NCBI GenBank assembly: GCA_001801025.1
Contig: MGWO01000002.1
Span: forward strand, 1 to 64,000
Direction of reading: 5' to 3'
Length of the DNA: 64,000 nucleotides
Origin: Gallionellales bacterium GWA2_54_124
GTDB taxonomy: Bacteria > Pseudomonadota > Gammaproteobacteria > Burkholderiales > Gallionellaceae
The number at the start of each line of letters is the position of its first letter. The first letter of the stretch is position 1. Below the pieces are notes generated by a model. That model made no database searches. It was not told the DNA's origin and was given only the letters and a program-made list of their open reading frames with translations. Both the position numbers and the translations under genes were made by a program. Below are positions 19,492 through 28,585 of the stretch, piece after piece.

Positions 19492-19981
19492 CCAATTCAT
19501 CAAAACCCGAATCCTCGCGGCATCCCTAATCAAAGACGGGATGCGCATTGCCCTTGCGCATTCAATCACGGGCCTGTCTTGGAGAACGCTCCGCGAGCTA
19601 TGGGAGGAAATCCATGGGGCAGATGTCCCGCCGCCAGGCCGAATGCCTTGCGACACACCGGCTTATATCAAAAATGGTCAGTCGTCTCTTTCACTCTCTA
19701 CGGTGGTCTCCGTCTATTTGTCCGCAGAAAAAGAACATCGAACACCCACGGATGCTTTTTCTCAAGCATGGGAAATAGCCAAGCTGTTCTCGGTTGACGG
19801 TAAAAAAATCGACATCAATGCTGCGTGGTACGCAATCCGGGACGTTAAAGCAGGACTGTTGTCTTGGAGTAAGTGCAGAAATTGCAAAGCAGAACATATT
19901 TTTGATACAGGAACCAAAAAACCCGGCAAATGCCCTTATTGTGGAACGACAGGCAGCAAGATGCTGGAGGTGGCTCAATGA
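19478..19981 (+). CDS. FlhC-like transcriptional regulator (SetC type)
   Basis: 167 residues, overlapping the FlhD-like gene by 14 bases. FlhC hallmarks are visible: an N-terminal helical domain (AASLIKDGMRIALAHSITGL, then LRELWEEIHG), the PPPGRMP turn, and a C-terminal zinc site with four Cys (CRNC and CPYCG, about residues 133-157). The presumed FlhD4C2-like complex would bind DNA upstream of transfer promoters. Its stop overlaps the start of the transglycosylase gene. Element-borne rather than flagellar use is inferred from context. Confidence 0.85.
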   Translation: MSNDNQFIKTRILAASLIKDGMRIALAHSITGLSWRTLRELWEEIHGADVPPPGRMPCDTPAYIKNGQSSLSLSTVVSVYLSAEKEHRTPTDAFSQAWEIAKLFSVDGKKIDINAAWYAIRDVKAGLLSWSKCRNCKAEHIFDTGTKKPGKCPYCGTTGSKMLEVAQ

Positions 19982-20442
19982 CGTTTAGCACTCGCACCAT
20001 TGTCTTCACCAGCGCAATGCTGCTCTCACAACTCGCGCAACTTGCCAGTGCTGCCGACCTTGGATGTTTTGCGCAAGCATCATCGCGCTATAGCATTCCA
20101 GAGGAGCTCCTTCGAGCAATTTCCAGAGTTGAATCTGGCGGCAACCCTGTGGCCATAAACAAAAACAAAAATGGCACTTTCGATATTGGTCACATGCAAA
20201 TTAACTCCGCATGGCTGCCAACCCTCGCTAAATACGGGATCACCAGAGACCGCTTAACAGACTCGTGCGTCAACACTCATGTTGGAGCTTGGATATTGGC
20301 TGGCAATTTTCACCGCATGGGGTACGGGTGGAAAGCGGTTGGCGCGTACAACGCAAAATCGCCGGTCAAAGCCGCCGCCTACGCCAGACAAGTAGCGGAC
20401 ATTCTTCGTTATGAAACACAACAAGGAAATCAAATTGACTAA
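19978..20442 (+). CDS. Lytic transglycosylase of the conjugation system (LtgX/VirB1 type)
   Basis: 154 residues from the ATG at 19978 that overlaps the FlhC stop. The signal peptide ends near ASAAD. The SLT domain has catalytic Glu in AISRVESGGNP, then DIGHMQINSAW and AVGAYNAK. It cuts peptidoglycan to let the secretion apparatus span the wall. The position before the pilus genes matches ltgX in the gonococcal genetic island. Confidence 0.9.
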   Translation: MTFSTRTIVFTSAMLLSQLAQLASAADLGCFAQASSRYSIPEELLRAISRVESGGNPVAINKNKNGTFDIGHMQINSAWLPTLAKYGITRDRLTDSCVNTHVGAWILAGNFHRMGYGWKAVGAYNAKSPVKAAAYARQVADILRYETQQGNQID

Positions 20443-21082
20443 GCACCGCGCCGTCATCGCGATCTTATTGACATCGTGCGCGATGTTATCGGGCTGCGGG
20501 AATCTATTTAAGAGCCGCCTGGATAGCATTGCGGCGATCAGCCAGCCGAGCATCGGCTACCTTGACGGAAAATACAGAATTTGCCGTGAAAACTGTCCCA
20601 AACGCACACCCAAGGAATTGGATGATTCAGATTCTTGGCCAAGCTCAACCTTGTTGGTTGCCAACAAACAGGCGACCACAAATCCGTCTCAAGCTCCGCT
20701 GCAATCAACAGAAAAGCCCGCCAATGCAACCGACAAGGCTACCGAAACCTTTGAGGTGTATTTCGATTTTGGTATGAGCAAGCCAAACCGCAACGGGCAA
20801 AAAGAACTAGATCGCTTTGTGCGGCTTGCATCCAAACAAAGCATCGGCCTTATTGAATTGACCGGGCAAACCGATGATATCGGCACTCGAAATTACAACA
20901 ACAGGCTGGCGTTGAAGCGTGTTCAGTTTGTTACTAGCTGGCTCAAGTCACACGGCATAAATACGACGATTTCCGCTTCATCCAAGGGGGATTGCTGTCA
21001 CCCCGCGCCCTACAACAAAGAGGAATTGGTACTCAAAGAAAAGCGGCGAGTGTCAATCAAGGCGCAGCAAAATCAACAATAA
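20411..21082 (+). CDS. OmpA-like peptidoglycan-binding lipoprotein
   Basis: 223 residues. A basic N-terminus and lipobox MLSGC give lipidated Cys29. A low-complexity linker (about 70-115) precedes an OmpA C-terminal domain (EVYFDFGMSKPNRNGQKEL, then LTGQTDDIGTRNYNNRLA). It probably tethers the outer membrane or the transfer channel to peptidoglycan. It overlaps the transglycosylase by 32 bases. Cys-Cys-His near residue 197 is unusual for the domain. Confidence 0.85.
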   Translation: MKHNKEIKLTKHRAVIAILLTSCAMLSGCGNLFKSRLDSIAAISQPSIGYLDGKYRICRENCPKRTPKELDDSDSWPSSTLLVANKQATTNPSQAPLQSTEKPANATDKATETFEVYFDFGMSKPNRNGQKELDRFVRLASKQSIGLIELTGQTDDIGTRNYNNRLALKRVQFVTSWLKSHGINTTISASSKGDCCHPAPYNKEELVLKEKRRVSIKAQQNQQ

Positions 21083-21188
21083 AGAACGGGGGGTGCAATA
21101 AGAGCGTGACGATAAATTAAATAAACAAAAACAGCTCTGGCAATTTATAGCCAGATGAAAGTTAAGGTTCACCCAAGGAGAAACTATA

Positions 21189-21398
21189 TTGATTAAATCA
21201 AAAAAATTCATCTTTGATCTCGTCGCAGCAGGCGGCTTCATCGCGCTGGGCATGTTTGTGCCGGGTTCGACTTTGACTGACGCAAACGGATTCGCCGCCA
21301 ATATCGCCGGTATTTCGACTGGCTTAGGTATTGGTTGGCTCATCAAAACATTTATTGATTACACAAAGGAAGTAAAAAATGAAAGCAAAAGCAATTGA
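21189..21398 (+). CDS. Small two-helix inner-membrane protein before the pilin gene
   Basis: 69 residues. TTG start at 21189 with AAGGAG nine bases upstream. Two hydrophobic segments (about 8-25 and 37-53) are separated by a short polar loop, with a charged tail. I do not recognise a family. It overlaps the pilin gene by 20 bases, so it belongs to the transfer operon; pilus assembly or pilin handling is a guess. Confidence 0.65.
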   Translation: MIKSKKFIFDLVAAGGFIALGMFVPGSTLTDANGFAANIAGISTGLGIGWLIKTFIDYTKEVKNESKSN

Positions 21399-21672
21399 TC
21401 TGCGCATCCTCGCCTTGCTGGGTGCGATGTTTCTACCCACTTTCGCTGTAGCCGGTACGACAGGAACGGAATTCTTGACCTTGTACACATGGATCAACGG
21501 TGTGGCGACTGGCTATGCTGGCCGCGCAATCGCCATTGCAGCCGTGGTGATTGGTGCCTTGCTGTCTGTCGCAAAAGGCAATCCAATCCCTATTCTCGTG
21601 GGTGTCGGTTTTGCGATTTTCTTGCAATACACGCCGACGATTGTTAACGGAATTATGACCGCTACGATCTAG
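21379..21672 (+). CDS. traA: TraA-like conjugative pilin precursor
   Basis: 97 residues. The signal peptide (cleavage probably after AVA, residue 25) leaves a mature protein of about 70 residues with two hydrophobic segments (about 42-60 and 68-85), the architecture of F-type pilins. The gene precedes traL and is followed by a strong hairpin, as often seen after highly expressed pilin genes. Sequence conservation of pilins is low, so the call rests on size, topology and position. Confidence 0.78.
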   Translation: MKAKAIDLRILALLGAMFLPTFAVAGTTGTEFLTLYTWINGVATGYAGRAIAIAAVVIGALLSVAKGNPIPILVGVGFAIFLQYTPTIVNGIMTATI

Positions 21673-21685
21673 TGATGTTTGATTT

Positions 21686-21715
21686 CTGTTGCCCGTGTTT
21701 TATTGCGGGCAACAG
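21686..21715 (+). terminator. Perfect 10-bp stem-loop between pilin gene and traL
   Basis: CTGTTGCCCG (21686-21695) pairs perfectly with CGGGCAACAG (21706-21715) around a 10-nt loop. No T run follows, so attenuation or protection of the pilin mRNA 3' end is more likely than full termination. Confidence 0.7.
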
Positions 21716-21735
21716 CCCACGAAAGGAAGTAATCA

Positions 21736-22023
21736 GTGAAAGCAGGATACATACCTCGCACACTCGATCAGCAGGAGAAATTCCTGCTGTGGGACATTGA
21801 CCAATTCATTATTGCCATCCTGATTATGGGCACAGGGGTGTCGCTTGGCATGATGATTGGCGGCATTGTGGCGGGCAGCGTATCGGCATGGCAGTACGGA
21901 AAATTCAAAGCCGGTAAGCACCAAAAGTTTGCGGTTCATGCGATGTACTGGTGGTTACCCAGCAGTCTGTTTGTTAAAACGCGCACAACTCCATCATCAG
22001 ACCAGCGATATTTTTTAGGCTAA
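21736..22023 (+). CDS. traL: TraL-like conjugation membrane protein
   Basis: 95 residues, GTG start with AGGAAG upstream. The N-terminus (PRTLDQQEKFLLWDIDQF) is the TraL signature, followed by a hydrophobic hairpin (about 28-55). F-type TraL is a VirB3-like inner-membrane component of the T4SS. Order traA-L-E-K-B is as in F and the gonococcal island. Confidence 0.9.
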   Translation: MKAGYIPRTLDQQEKFLLWDIDQFIIAILIMGTGVSLGMMIGGIVAGSVSAWQYGKFKAGKHQKFAVHAMYWWLPSSLFVKTRTTPSSDQRYFLG

Positions 22024-22026
22024 ACA

Positions 22027-22617
22027 GTGATACCAGAAAAATTTATTACAACAAGTAGCAACAAAGCCAGAGAGATTACTTTTCTTCGATTAGTAGTTGG
22101 CGCGCTTATTGTCATTATTGTGATTGAAGGCGCGACGCTATTCAGAACATTGGGCATGGAAAGAACCGTACTCGTGCCGCCGACGATTGAGAAGAGCTTT
22201 TGGGTATCGGGCGAGGGCGTATCAAAAAGCTACCTTGAGCAGATGGCGTACTGGTACGCCGGACTCGCATTGAACGTTACTCAGACCACAGGCAATTACC
22301 AAAAAGACCTTTTCTTGCGTTATTCAACGCCGGCAGGCGCGGGACAACTAGCGGCAGAAATGACAGCCAGACTGGATTTTCTTGCCAAAAATAACGCTGC
22401 CACCCTATTTACAGCGCAGACATTAAACACCGACGAAAAACTAATGAAGGTTGCGATCACCGGCGACTTGGACACCTTCGTAGGAGACAAGCGCATCTCG
22501 ACCAGGCGCACTATTTATGTGATTGGTTTCAGGTACATAAACGGGAGACTTTTTGTTAATGAGTTCAAGGAAACAAATGAAAAAGATATTTTTGGTGTCA
22601 GCACTCCTGGTAAGTAG
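22027..22617 (+). CDS. traE: TraE-like conjugation protein (VirB5/VirB8-position component)
   Basis: 196 residues, GTG start three bases after traL. One transmembrane helix (about 20-40) is followed by a periplasmic domain with the TraE pattern (VSGEGVSKSYLEQMAYW, TRRTIYVIGFRYINGRLF). TraE is an inner-membrane core component of F-type T4SS. It overlaps traK by 41 bases. Confidence 0.9.
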   Translation: MIPEKFITTSSNKAREITFLRLVVGALIVIIVIEGATLFRTLGMERTVLVPPTIEKSFWVSGEGVSKSYLEQMAYWYAGLALNVTQTTGNYQKDLFLRYSTPAGAGQLAAEMTARLDFLAKNNAATLFTAQTLNTDEKLMKVAITGDLDTFVGDKRISTRRTIYVIGFRYINGRLFVNEFKETNEKDIFGVSTPGK

Positions 22618-23248
22618 TTTTCAGTGCCTGGCCGCTCAGATTTTGTATCAAGGCTCACCCACAGAGTCAACAACGGCCACCGTGTCGCGCAACGAACCTA
22701 ATCTAATCACGGTGGACGGTCGCAAGATCAAGCGTATCTATGGCGCAGAAGGCTTGTTTACGGTAACGCCCGAACCAGAAACGGGCGCGGCTTGGCTTAA
22801 ACCAACCGCCGACAAGCCAATGATGAGCGTCTTCATTACCGACGAAGAAGGCCAGCATTACAAGCTGCTGCTAAAGGTGGAAGATATTCCTGCGGAAACA
22901 ATTATCGTGAAAGGCGGAAACAAGCAACCCGGCCTCGTAATAAGCAAAAGAAACGAGCCTCGCAATGATGACATCATGAACACGGTCATCGCGCTTTTCA
23001 ATGGCGATGGCGATGCAAAAAACGAAACCATCTCGCTATGGAAAGGCACCAGGTTCGAGTTAATCAGAACGCTCGATTTAAGGGGGATTCGTGGTGAGTC
23101 CTACCTGCTCACCAATACATCCAATAAGCCCATTATTATGGACGAACGGGAGTTCTACCGCGCCGGTGTGCAGGCCGTGTCGATAGAAAATCCGACACTC
23201 GAAGCCGGGCAGACCACACAAGTCTTTATTGTTAGCGAGGTTGAATAA
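22577..23248 (+). CDS. traK: TraK-like outer-membrane-complex protein (VirB9 type)
   Basis: 223 residues from the ATG at 22577 with AAGGAA upstream; a TTG at 22553 is also in frame but less likely. The signal peptide ends near CLAAQ. The body has the TraK secretin-like pattern (RIYGAEGLFTVTPEPETG, YLLTNTSNKPIIMDEREFY). TraK forms the outer-membrane core with TraV and TraB. Its stop overlaps the traB start. Confidence 0.9.
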   Translation: MKKIFLVSALLVSSFQCLAAQILYQGSPTESTTATVSRNEPNLITVDGRKIKRIYGAEGLFTVTPEPETGAAWLKPTADKPMMSVFITDEEGQHYKLLLKVEDIPAETIIVKGGNKQPGLVISKRNEPRNDDIMNTVIALFNGDGDAKNETISLWKGTRFELIRTLDLRGIRGESYLLTNTSNKPIIMDEREFYRAGVQAVSIENPTLEAGQTTQVFIVSEVE

Positions 23249-24474
23249 TGGCCTCCCTATCAGAAAAATTTGCCAACATGACTCCCAAAACTCGCCAATA
23301 CATCATGTTGGGCGGCGCAGGTGCGGGGTTAATGGCGTTGGTTCTCGGCAGCGTATCTCTTATGGATAGCCAGCCTTCGGTCGCGCCAGTGCCGACCACA
23401 TCAGCCGAACAGCAAGCCACCAACATCTCAACGCCGGGTGCAGCCGCAGACCCAAAGGAGGTGTGGATGACGCAATCTGCCGCACAAATGAAACAGATGG
23501 ATGATGTCGTCAAAGAGCTGAAGCAGCAAATGGCAGCAATGGAAGCAAAATCAGGAGTAATGCAGACCGGACAACCCGAGTCATTGTTGCCACCACTGCC
23601 GCCTATCCCGCCGCCGGTAGCACCAATAACACAGCTACCTTTAGCGACTGGCGAGCCACCCAGAGTTTTGTCAGAACCCGCTCAGCCTAAAGAGCCGGGT
23701 ATCGCGTCGTTTGAGGTGAGCCAGACCGCCAAACCCACCACACCCGCACAGCAAGACACAAATGCCGGTTATGTACCAGCCGGATCGTTTGTGCGTGTTG
23801 CACTCTTGGGAGGCCTCGACGCACCAACAGGTGGGCAGGCGCAAACCAACCCCCATCCAATCCTGATGCGCGCTCAGGACAATGCATTTTTGCCAAACCG
23901 CTACCGATTTGAAATCAAGGAATGCTTCATTCTGGCATCGAGTTACGGAGACATCAGTTCGGAAAGAGCGTTTGGCCGACTCGAAAATTTGTCGTGCGTT
24001 CGCCGCGATGGTAGGGCCGTGGATATTCCGGTTAAGGGATATGTCGTGGGCGAAGATGGAAAAGCCGGGATGCGGGGGCGGCTTATCAGCAAGCAAGGGC
24101 AGGTGCTCGCCAACGCATTGTTGGCGGGCATAGGCTCAGGGATTGGTCAGGCCTTTCAGAATAGCTCATCTACGCAATCAATCAGCCCGCTTGGAACAAC
24201 CTCAACGGTCAACCAGGGGCAGCAATTACAAAACGGCATCAGCTCTGGCGTAGGCAAAGCCTTGGACAGACTGAGCAAGTATTACATCGACCTCGCAGAA
24301 AAATTGTTCCCTGTAATTGAAATTGATGCAGGGCGAACGGTTGAGGTGGTCTTCACCAAAGGCTTCTCAATGGACGATTTAAGCCAGGACCCGTCAATCG
24401 GAACGTATAGCGACATTTGGCAGCGCGGACGAAAAGTGATGGGTAAGGCACTTGATCCTTCCGAACCTCAATAA
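23248..24474 (+). CDS. traB: TraB-like core-complex protein (VirB10 type)
   Basis: 408 residues. A single transmembrane helix (about 17-38) leads to a coiled coil (about 75-95), a Pro-rich region (about 115-165) and the conserved C-terminal VirB10/TrbI-family domain (YVPAGSFVRVALLGGLDAPTG, RYRFEIKECFILAS). It spans both membranes and energises the channel core. The start overlaps the traK stop by one base. Confidence 0.92.
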   Translation: MASLSEKFANMTPKTRQYIMLGGAGAGLMALVLGSVSLMDSQPSVAPVPTTSAEQQATNISTPGAAADPKEVWMTQSAAQMKQMDDVVKELKQQMAAMEAKSGVMQTGQPESLLPPLPPIPPPVAPITQLPLATGEPPRVLSEPAQPKEPGIASFEVSQTAKPTTPAQQDTNAGYVPAGSFVRVALLGGLDAPTGGQAQTNPHPILMRAQDNAFLPNRYRFEIKECFILASSYGDISSERAFGRLENLSCVRRDGRAVDIPVKGYVVGEDGKAGMRGRLISKQGQVLANALLAGIGSGIGQAFQNSSSTQSISPLGTTSTVNQGQQLQNGISSGVGKALDRLSKYYIDLAEKLFPVIEIDAGRTVEVVFTKGFSMDDLSQDPSIGTYSDIWQRGRKVMGKALDPSEPQ

Positions 24475-24489
24475 ATAGGAGACTTATCA

Positions 24490-25224
24490 ATGAAATACAA
24501 AACCAAGCTATTTGCCATGTTGTTATTGATTTGCGCGACCGCAGTTCAAGCTGGCAATTGGGATGACAGCAGCGCAGCAAAGGACGTTGCAAATACGTTG
24601 CGCGACCTCTACCCGTCAACGCAGATCAGTGACGTGCGCAAAACCGGCATCGACGGGATTTACGAAGTGGCTATGGGCAAAAATATTGGCTATACAAACA
24701 GCGAAGGGCGCTACTTCCTGTTTGGCCATATTTTTGACATGAAGACCCAGCAAGACTTAACAGCACAACGTCTTGACGAGCTAAACGTAGTGAATTTTTC
24801 GGAGTTGCCTCTTGAGGATGCCATTAAGACTGTGCGTGGCAAGGGCGAGCGGGTGCTGGCGATTTTTTCCGATCCAGACTGCCCTTATTGCAAGAAGCTG
24901 GAGCAAGAACTACCCAAGTTAAGCAATGTGACGATCTACACCTTCCTGATGCCCTTGGATGGGCTGCATCCAGAGGCATCCAAAAAAGCAAAGGGGATAT
25001 GGTGTTCAATCGACAAGTCAGCCGCGTGGCGTGACTACATGCTGCACGACAAAGCACCTGTGACAGACAAGCACTGCGACAGCCCGATTGAACGCAATGT
25101 CCAGCTCGGTCAAAAGTTCAATATCAATGGCACGCCCACACTGATCGCCGCAGACGGTCGCGTATTGCCAGGCATGGCGGCAGCAGACCAAATCGAGAAA
25201 TGGCTAAACAAGGAGCAAAAATAA
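24490..25224 (+). CDS. dsbC: DsbC-like disulfide isomerase of the transfer operon
   Basis: 244 residues with a signal peptide ending near AVQAG. An N-terminal dimerisation region (about 30-100) precedes a thioredoxin fold with Cys131-Pro-Tyr-Cys134 and a cis-Pro in NGTPTLIAADG. It isomerises disulfides in Cys-bearing transfer proteins such as TraV, TraF and TraH. Its place between traB and traV matches the gonococcal island. An element-dedicated DsbC is usual in F-type systems. Confidence 0.92.
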   Translation: MKYKTKLFAMLLLICATAVQAGNWDDSSAAKDVANTLRDLYPSTQISDVRKTGIDGIYEVAMGKNIGYTNSEGRYFLFGHIFDMKTQQDLTAQRLDELNVVNFSELPLEDAIKTVRGKGERVLAIFSDPDCPYCKKLEQELPKLSNVTIYTFLMPLDGLHPEASKKAKGIWCSIDKSAAWRDYMLHDKAPVTDKHCDSPIERNVQLGQKFNINGTPTLIAADGRVLPGMAAADQIEKWLNKEQK

Positions 25225-25745
25225 TGCGTGTTGGGATTTCAGTAATGGCGGCTTGCTTGAGCATCACCGGATGCAGCATGGTAGGACTTGATGCCCAAAA
25301 GTCGTTCACCTGCAAAGCGCCACCGGGCATTAACTGCTCATCACTATCGGGAGTCTATGCCAATGCTGTTGCTGATAACCTGCCTGGTTCGGCAGCAAAA
25401 CCATTCTCCAGATACAGTAAGGAAAATCAAGCCAAAGTAGCCGAGAGGGTCGTTGGTGAAGCCCCTCAAACAGGCACGCCCGTACTGAGTGCGCCAAGTG
25501 TATTGCGTGTGTGGGTTGCTCCGTGGGAAGACAGCAGAAAGGTGTTGCACGATCAGGCATTCCTGTATGCCGTTGCCGATCCGGGGCATTGGCAAGTGGC
25601 TCATAGCACCCAAAAAATTGCCAACCAATATCGTGTCATGGCACCGACTGCAAAGCCACAACCCGCATTATCGCAACCGGCGGTACCGCAATCAGTGTTG
25701 CCACAAAGCCAGTTTGGGCAAGAGCAATCACAAGGGTCAAATTAG
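25224..25745 (+). CDS. traV: TraV-like outer-membrane lipoprotein (VirB7 position)
   Basis: 173 residues from the ATG overlapping the dsbC stop, with AAGGAG upstream. Lipobox SITGC gives Cys17. The family mark CKAPPGINCSSLSGVY follows, then a Pro/Gln-rich tail. TraV anchors the TraK-TraB core in the outer membrane. Confidence 0.9.
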   Translation: MRVGISVMAACLSITGCSMVGLDAQKSFTCKAPPGINCSSLSGVYANAVADNLPGSAAKPFSRYSKENQAKVAERVVGEAPQTGTPVLSAPSVLRVWVAPWEDSRKVLHDQAFLYAVADPGHWQVAHSTQKIANQYRVMAPTAKPQPALSQPAVPQSVLPQSQFGQEQSQGSN

Positions 25746-25746
25746 C

Positions 25747-28332
25747 ATGTCATTCACAAGCGCACTTAAAAATATCTTTCTGCATGAGAGATATGGCCGT
25801 GCTGATGCGATTCCGCGTCATTTGATCGAGCAATTCACCAGCACCCCCAGACTGGCCGGTTTGCTGCCCTACGTTGGCTGGATTCCAACTGAACGCTTGT
25901 TTATCCTGGATCAAGGCGGTTTCGGCAAAAAAGAGCAGTTTTCAATTGGCTTTGCCATCGAGATTGACCCACAGACCGGTGCAACTGATGAAATGGAGAA
26001 AATACTGTCCAGCCTGTTCGATTCGTGCATGGCTAAAACAGGCATCCAGATTTCACTGTACGCATCACCAGATATCGCACCTATGTTGAAAAAACAAAAA
26101 GACACGGTGCGAGTAAGCGAGCTGGCTGGGATAACGACGCGACGCAATGAATACTACATGGGGGGTACGTCCAAATCACTGCTAGCCAACAGGGTGTATT
26201 GGTTGCGCAATTTCAGGTGTGTTATTTCGATCACGTTACCACTTTCCCCTTTTGAAGTGGGGGATGTAGAGGAGGCGATCAGGACGCGTGAGAGTGTCCG
26301 TGCAACACTCAGGTCGGCGAACTTGGATGGGTTTGACTGGACCCCGGATCACCTGCTGGATTTTGTGGGCGATTTCTTCGATCACGAGCGGGTGTTTTGT
26401 CCTGAGAAGCGCAGCGAGTTGTCCTTGAGTTACAACCCAAACCAAATAATTCGCGAACAATTGTCCAACCGCGAAATTGCATCCTGCGTTAGCGATGAAG
26501 GCATCCGGTCTTGCAAGAGCGGCGGCCAAGAAACGGTTATGCAGTTTTTCTCGGTCAGGAACTACCCGAAATATAGCCGCCTGAATCACATGAGCAGCGT
26601 CATTGGCGACCCATACCAAGCTGCCCTGGCAATGCCATGCCCATTCTTAATCACCATGGGCGCGGTTGTGCAAGATTACGAATCCGCACGCACTTATGCG
26701 CAACTAAAAAGTGCTCGCGCTACACAGAACGCGGCCTCGTACATGGCAAGATTTCAGCCAGACCTACAAGATCGTAAGCGCGACTGGGATGCTGTGCTGG
26801 GTGCTTTTGATGAAGGCAAGGGGACGCTGCGCATGTACCACCAAATCTGCCTGCTATCGACAAAAGCTGATGCATCCCGTGCTGAGCACGCGGTTAGATC
26901 GGTGTGGCGTGCGAGGGGGTTTGATCTGTCGCGCGACTATTATTTGCAGCATCAGGCATTTGTCGCATCGCTACCAATGACGCTAGGACAACCATTGCAA
27001 GAAGACTTGGTTGCATTCGGGCGTTCTTACACCAAGACGCTCGACAACGCGGTGATGACATCGCCGTTGATTGCCGAGTGGAAGGGGACCAAGACTCCGC
27101 TGATTACCCTGTTCGGGCGGCGTGGGCAACCGATGGGGTTCGACCTGTTTGACAACACGGGTGGTAACTACAATTTTGCGGTGGCCGCGTTATCCGGGTC
27201 TGGCAAATCGGTATTTGTGAATGAAATGGCGTACCGCTATCGTGCAGCCGATGCCAAAGTCTGGATTATTGACGTAGGCCGCAGTTACAAAAATTTGTGC
27301 GAGTTGATGGGCGGCGAATTCATTGAATTTACTGACGAGCGTGACAATACGCTGTGCCTCAATCCATTCTCGATGGTCAGGGACATCAATAACGACATGG
27401 AAATGTTGCTTCCTCTCCTGGCTGAAATGGCGAGTCCGCGTGAGCCCCTGAACAACTTTTGCTATACCGCACTTGCTTCCGCTATCAAGCAGGTATGGGG
27501 AGTGAAGGGGAGTGACACCACCATCACGGACATTTACGAGCTGCTACGCATTGGCAAAATTAATGAGAGTTCTGATAGCGAAACGGAGTTGATGCACATG
27601 GCCGTCGCACTTGAACCCTACACAAAATACGGCGTATATGCGAGCTACTTTGAAGGTCCTGCAACGATTGAATTTAACAATGACTTTATCGTGCTTGAGC
27701 TTGAGGAACTCAAGAGTAAAAGAGATCTTCAGGCGGTGGTCATGCAGATCATCATGTATCGCATCACCCAGGAAATGTATCTGGATCGCTCCCGGCGCAA
27801 GATCGTGATTATTGACGAGGCGTGGGACTTGATGGGGAGCGGCAGCAGCGGACACTTCATCGAAGCCGGTTATCGCAGGGCAAGAAAGTACGGCGGTGCA
27901 TTCGGCACGATCACCCAAAGCGTGGATGACTACTACAAGACGGAAGCAACCAAAGCAACCATCAATAATGCGGACTGGCTGTTCTTACTGCGGCAGAAGC
28001 CGGAAAACATTGACCGTCTAGGCAAAGAAGGCAAGCTCACCATCGATGAGTGGATGAAACGCCAGCTTTCCTCTATCACCACCGATCATGGCAATTACTC
28101 GGAAATCTTTGTGCATAGCCCGATGGGATCCGGGATTGGTCGCTTGCTGCTTGATCCGTTCTCAATGATGCTGTTCTCCACACGCGCTGAAGATTTCGAG
28201 CGGATAAAGACCATGCGCGAGCAAAACAACATGACGACCGAACAGGCTATCGAGGTACTGCTTAACGAAAGAATCAAAAATGACAGGCGCAAAGGAACGC
28301 GCGAGGACAGACGAAAAATGGGACTTTTTTAA
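25747..28332 (+). CDS. traC: TraC-like T4SS ATPase (VirB4 type)
   Basis: 861 residues from the ATG at 25747. The frame is open upstream to 25489, but that part lies inside traV and has no family match. The N-terminal TraC_F_IV domain spans about 25-420. Walker A is GSGKS with Lys487; Walker B is KIVIIDEAWDLM with Asp690-Glu691. The C-terminus is basic (DRRKGTREDRRK). It powers pilus assembly at the inner membrane. It is a complete family-length copy. Confidence 0.95.
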   Translation: MSFTSALKNIFLHERYGRADAIPRHLIEQFTSTPRLAGLLPYVGWIPTERLFILDQGGFGKKEQFSIGFAIEIDPQTGATDEMEKILSSLFDSCMAKTGIQISLYASPDIAPMLKKQKDTVRVSELAGITTRRNEYYMGGTSKSLLANRVYWLRNFRCVISITLPLSPFEVGDVEEAIRTRESVRATLRSANLDGFDWTPDHLLDFVGDFFDHERVFCPEKRSELSLSYNPNQIIREQLSNREIASCVSDEGIRSCKSGGQETVMQFFSVRNYPKYSRLNHMSSVIGDPYQAALAMPCPFLITMGAVVQDYESARTYAQLKSARATQNAASYMARFQPDLQDRKRDWDAVLGAFDEGKGTLRMYHQICLLSTKADASRAEHAVRSVWRARGFDLSRDYYLQHQAFVASLPMTLGQPLQEDLVAFGRSYTKTLDNAVMTSPLIAEWKGTKTPLITLFGRRGQPMGFDLFDNTGGNYNFAVAALSGSGKSVFVNEMAYRYRAADAKVWIIDVGRSYKNLCELMGGEFIEFTDERDNTLCLNPFSMVRDINNDMEMLLPLLAEMASPREPLNNFCYTALASAIKQVWGVKGSDTTITDIYELLRIGKINESSDSETELMHMAVALEPYTKYGVYASYFEGPATIEFNNDFIVLELEELKSKRDLQAVVMQIIMYRITQEMYLDRSRRKIVIIDEAWDLMGSGSSGHFIEAGYRRARKYGGAFGTITQSVDDYYKTEATKATINNADWLFLLRQKPENIDRLGKEGKLTIDEWMKRQLSSITTDHGNYSEIFVHSPMGSGIGRLLLDPFSMMLFSTRAEDFERIKTMREQNNMTTEQAIEVLLNERIKNDRRKGTREDRRKMGLF

Positions 28333-28378
28333 CACGAAGATCGAGTCGAAAACTTTATTCACATAAGGAAACTAAAAA

Positions 28379-28573
28379 ATGGCAAACAACATGAAACGCA
28401 AAGTCGTCCGTCGCATCATTGAACGCTGCAAGACCGAAGAAAAGCGGGCAAGGGACATTGCTGGCGAGCTAAAAAATGCGGGCTACAAGGTATTTACTGC
28501 GTCTTTCTGCCTGTGTGAGGACGTGGTGTTTTTTGATACTCATGCAGGCTTGCAGATTCGCATCATCGCTTAA
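28379..28573 (+). CDS. Small hypothetical protein between traC and trbI
   Basis: 64 residues, ATG with AAGGAAA upstream. The basic helical N-terminus (KRKVVRRIIERCKTEEKRAR) is followed by a compact segment with two Cys (SFCLCED). No signal sequence. I do not recognise it. Same strand and tight spacing (46 bases after traC, 12 before trbI) put it in the transfer operon. Confidence 0.65.
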   Translation: MANNMKRKVVRRIIERCKTEEKRARDIAGELKNAGYKVFTASFCLCEDVVFFDTHAGLQIRIIA

Positions 28574-28585
28574 TCGGGAAACAAA

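Noticed and set aside
25489..25746. 86-residue N-terminal extension of TraC
   Set aside because: It lies wholly inside traV in another frame and has no TraC similarity; the ATG at 25747 gives the family start.
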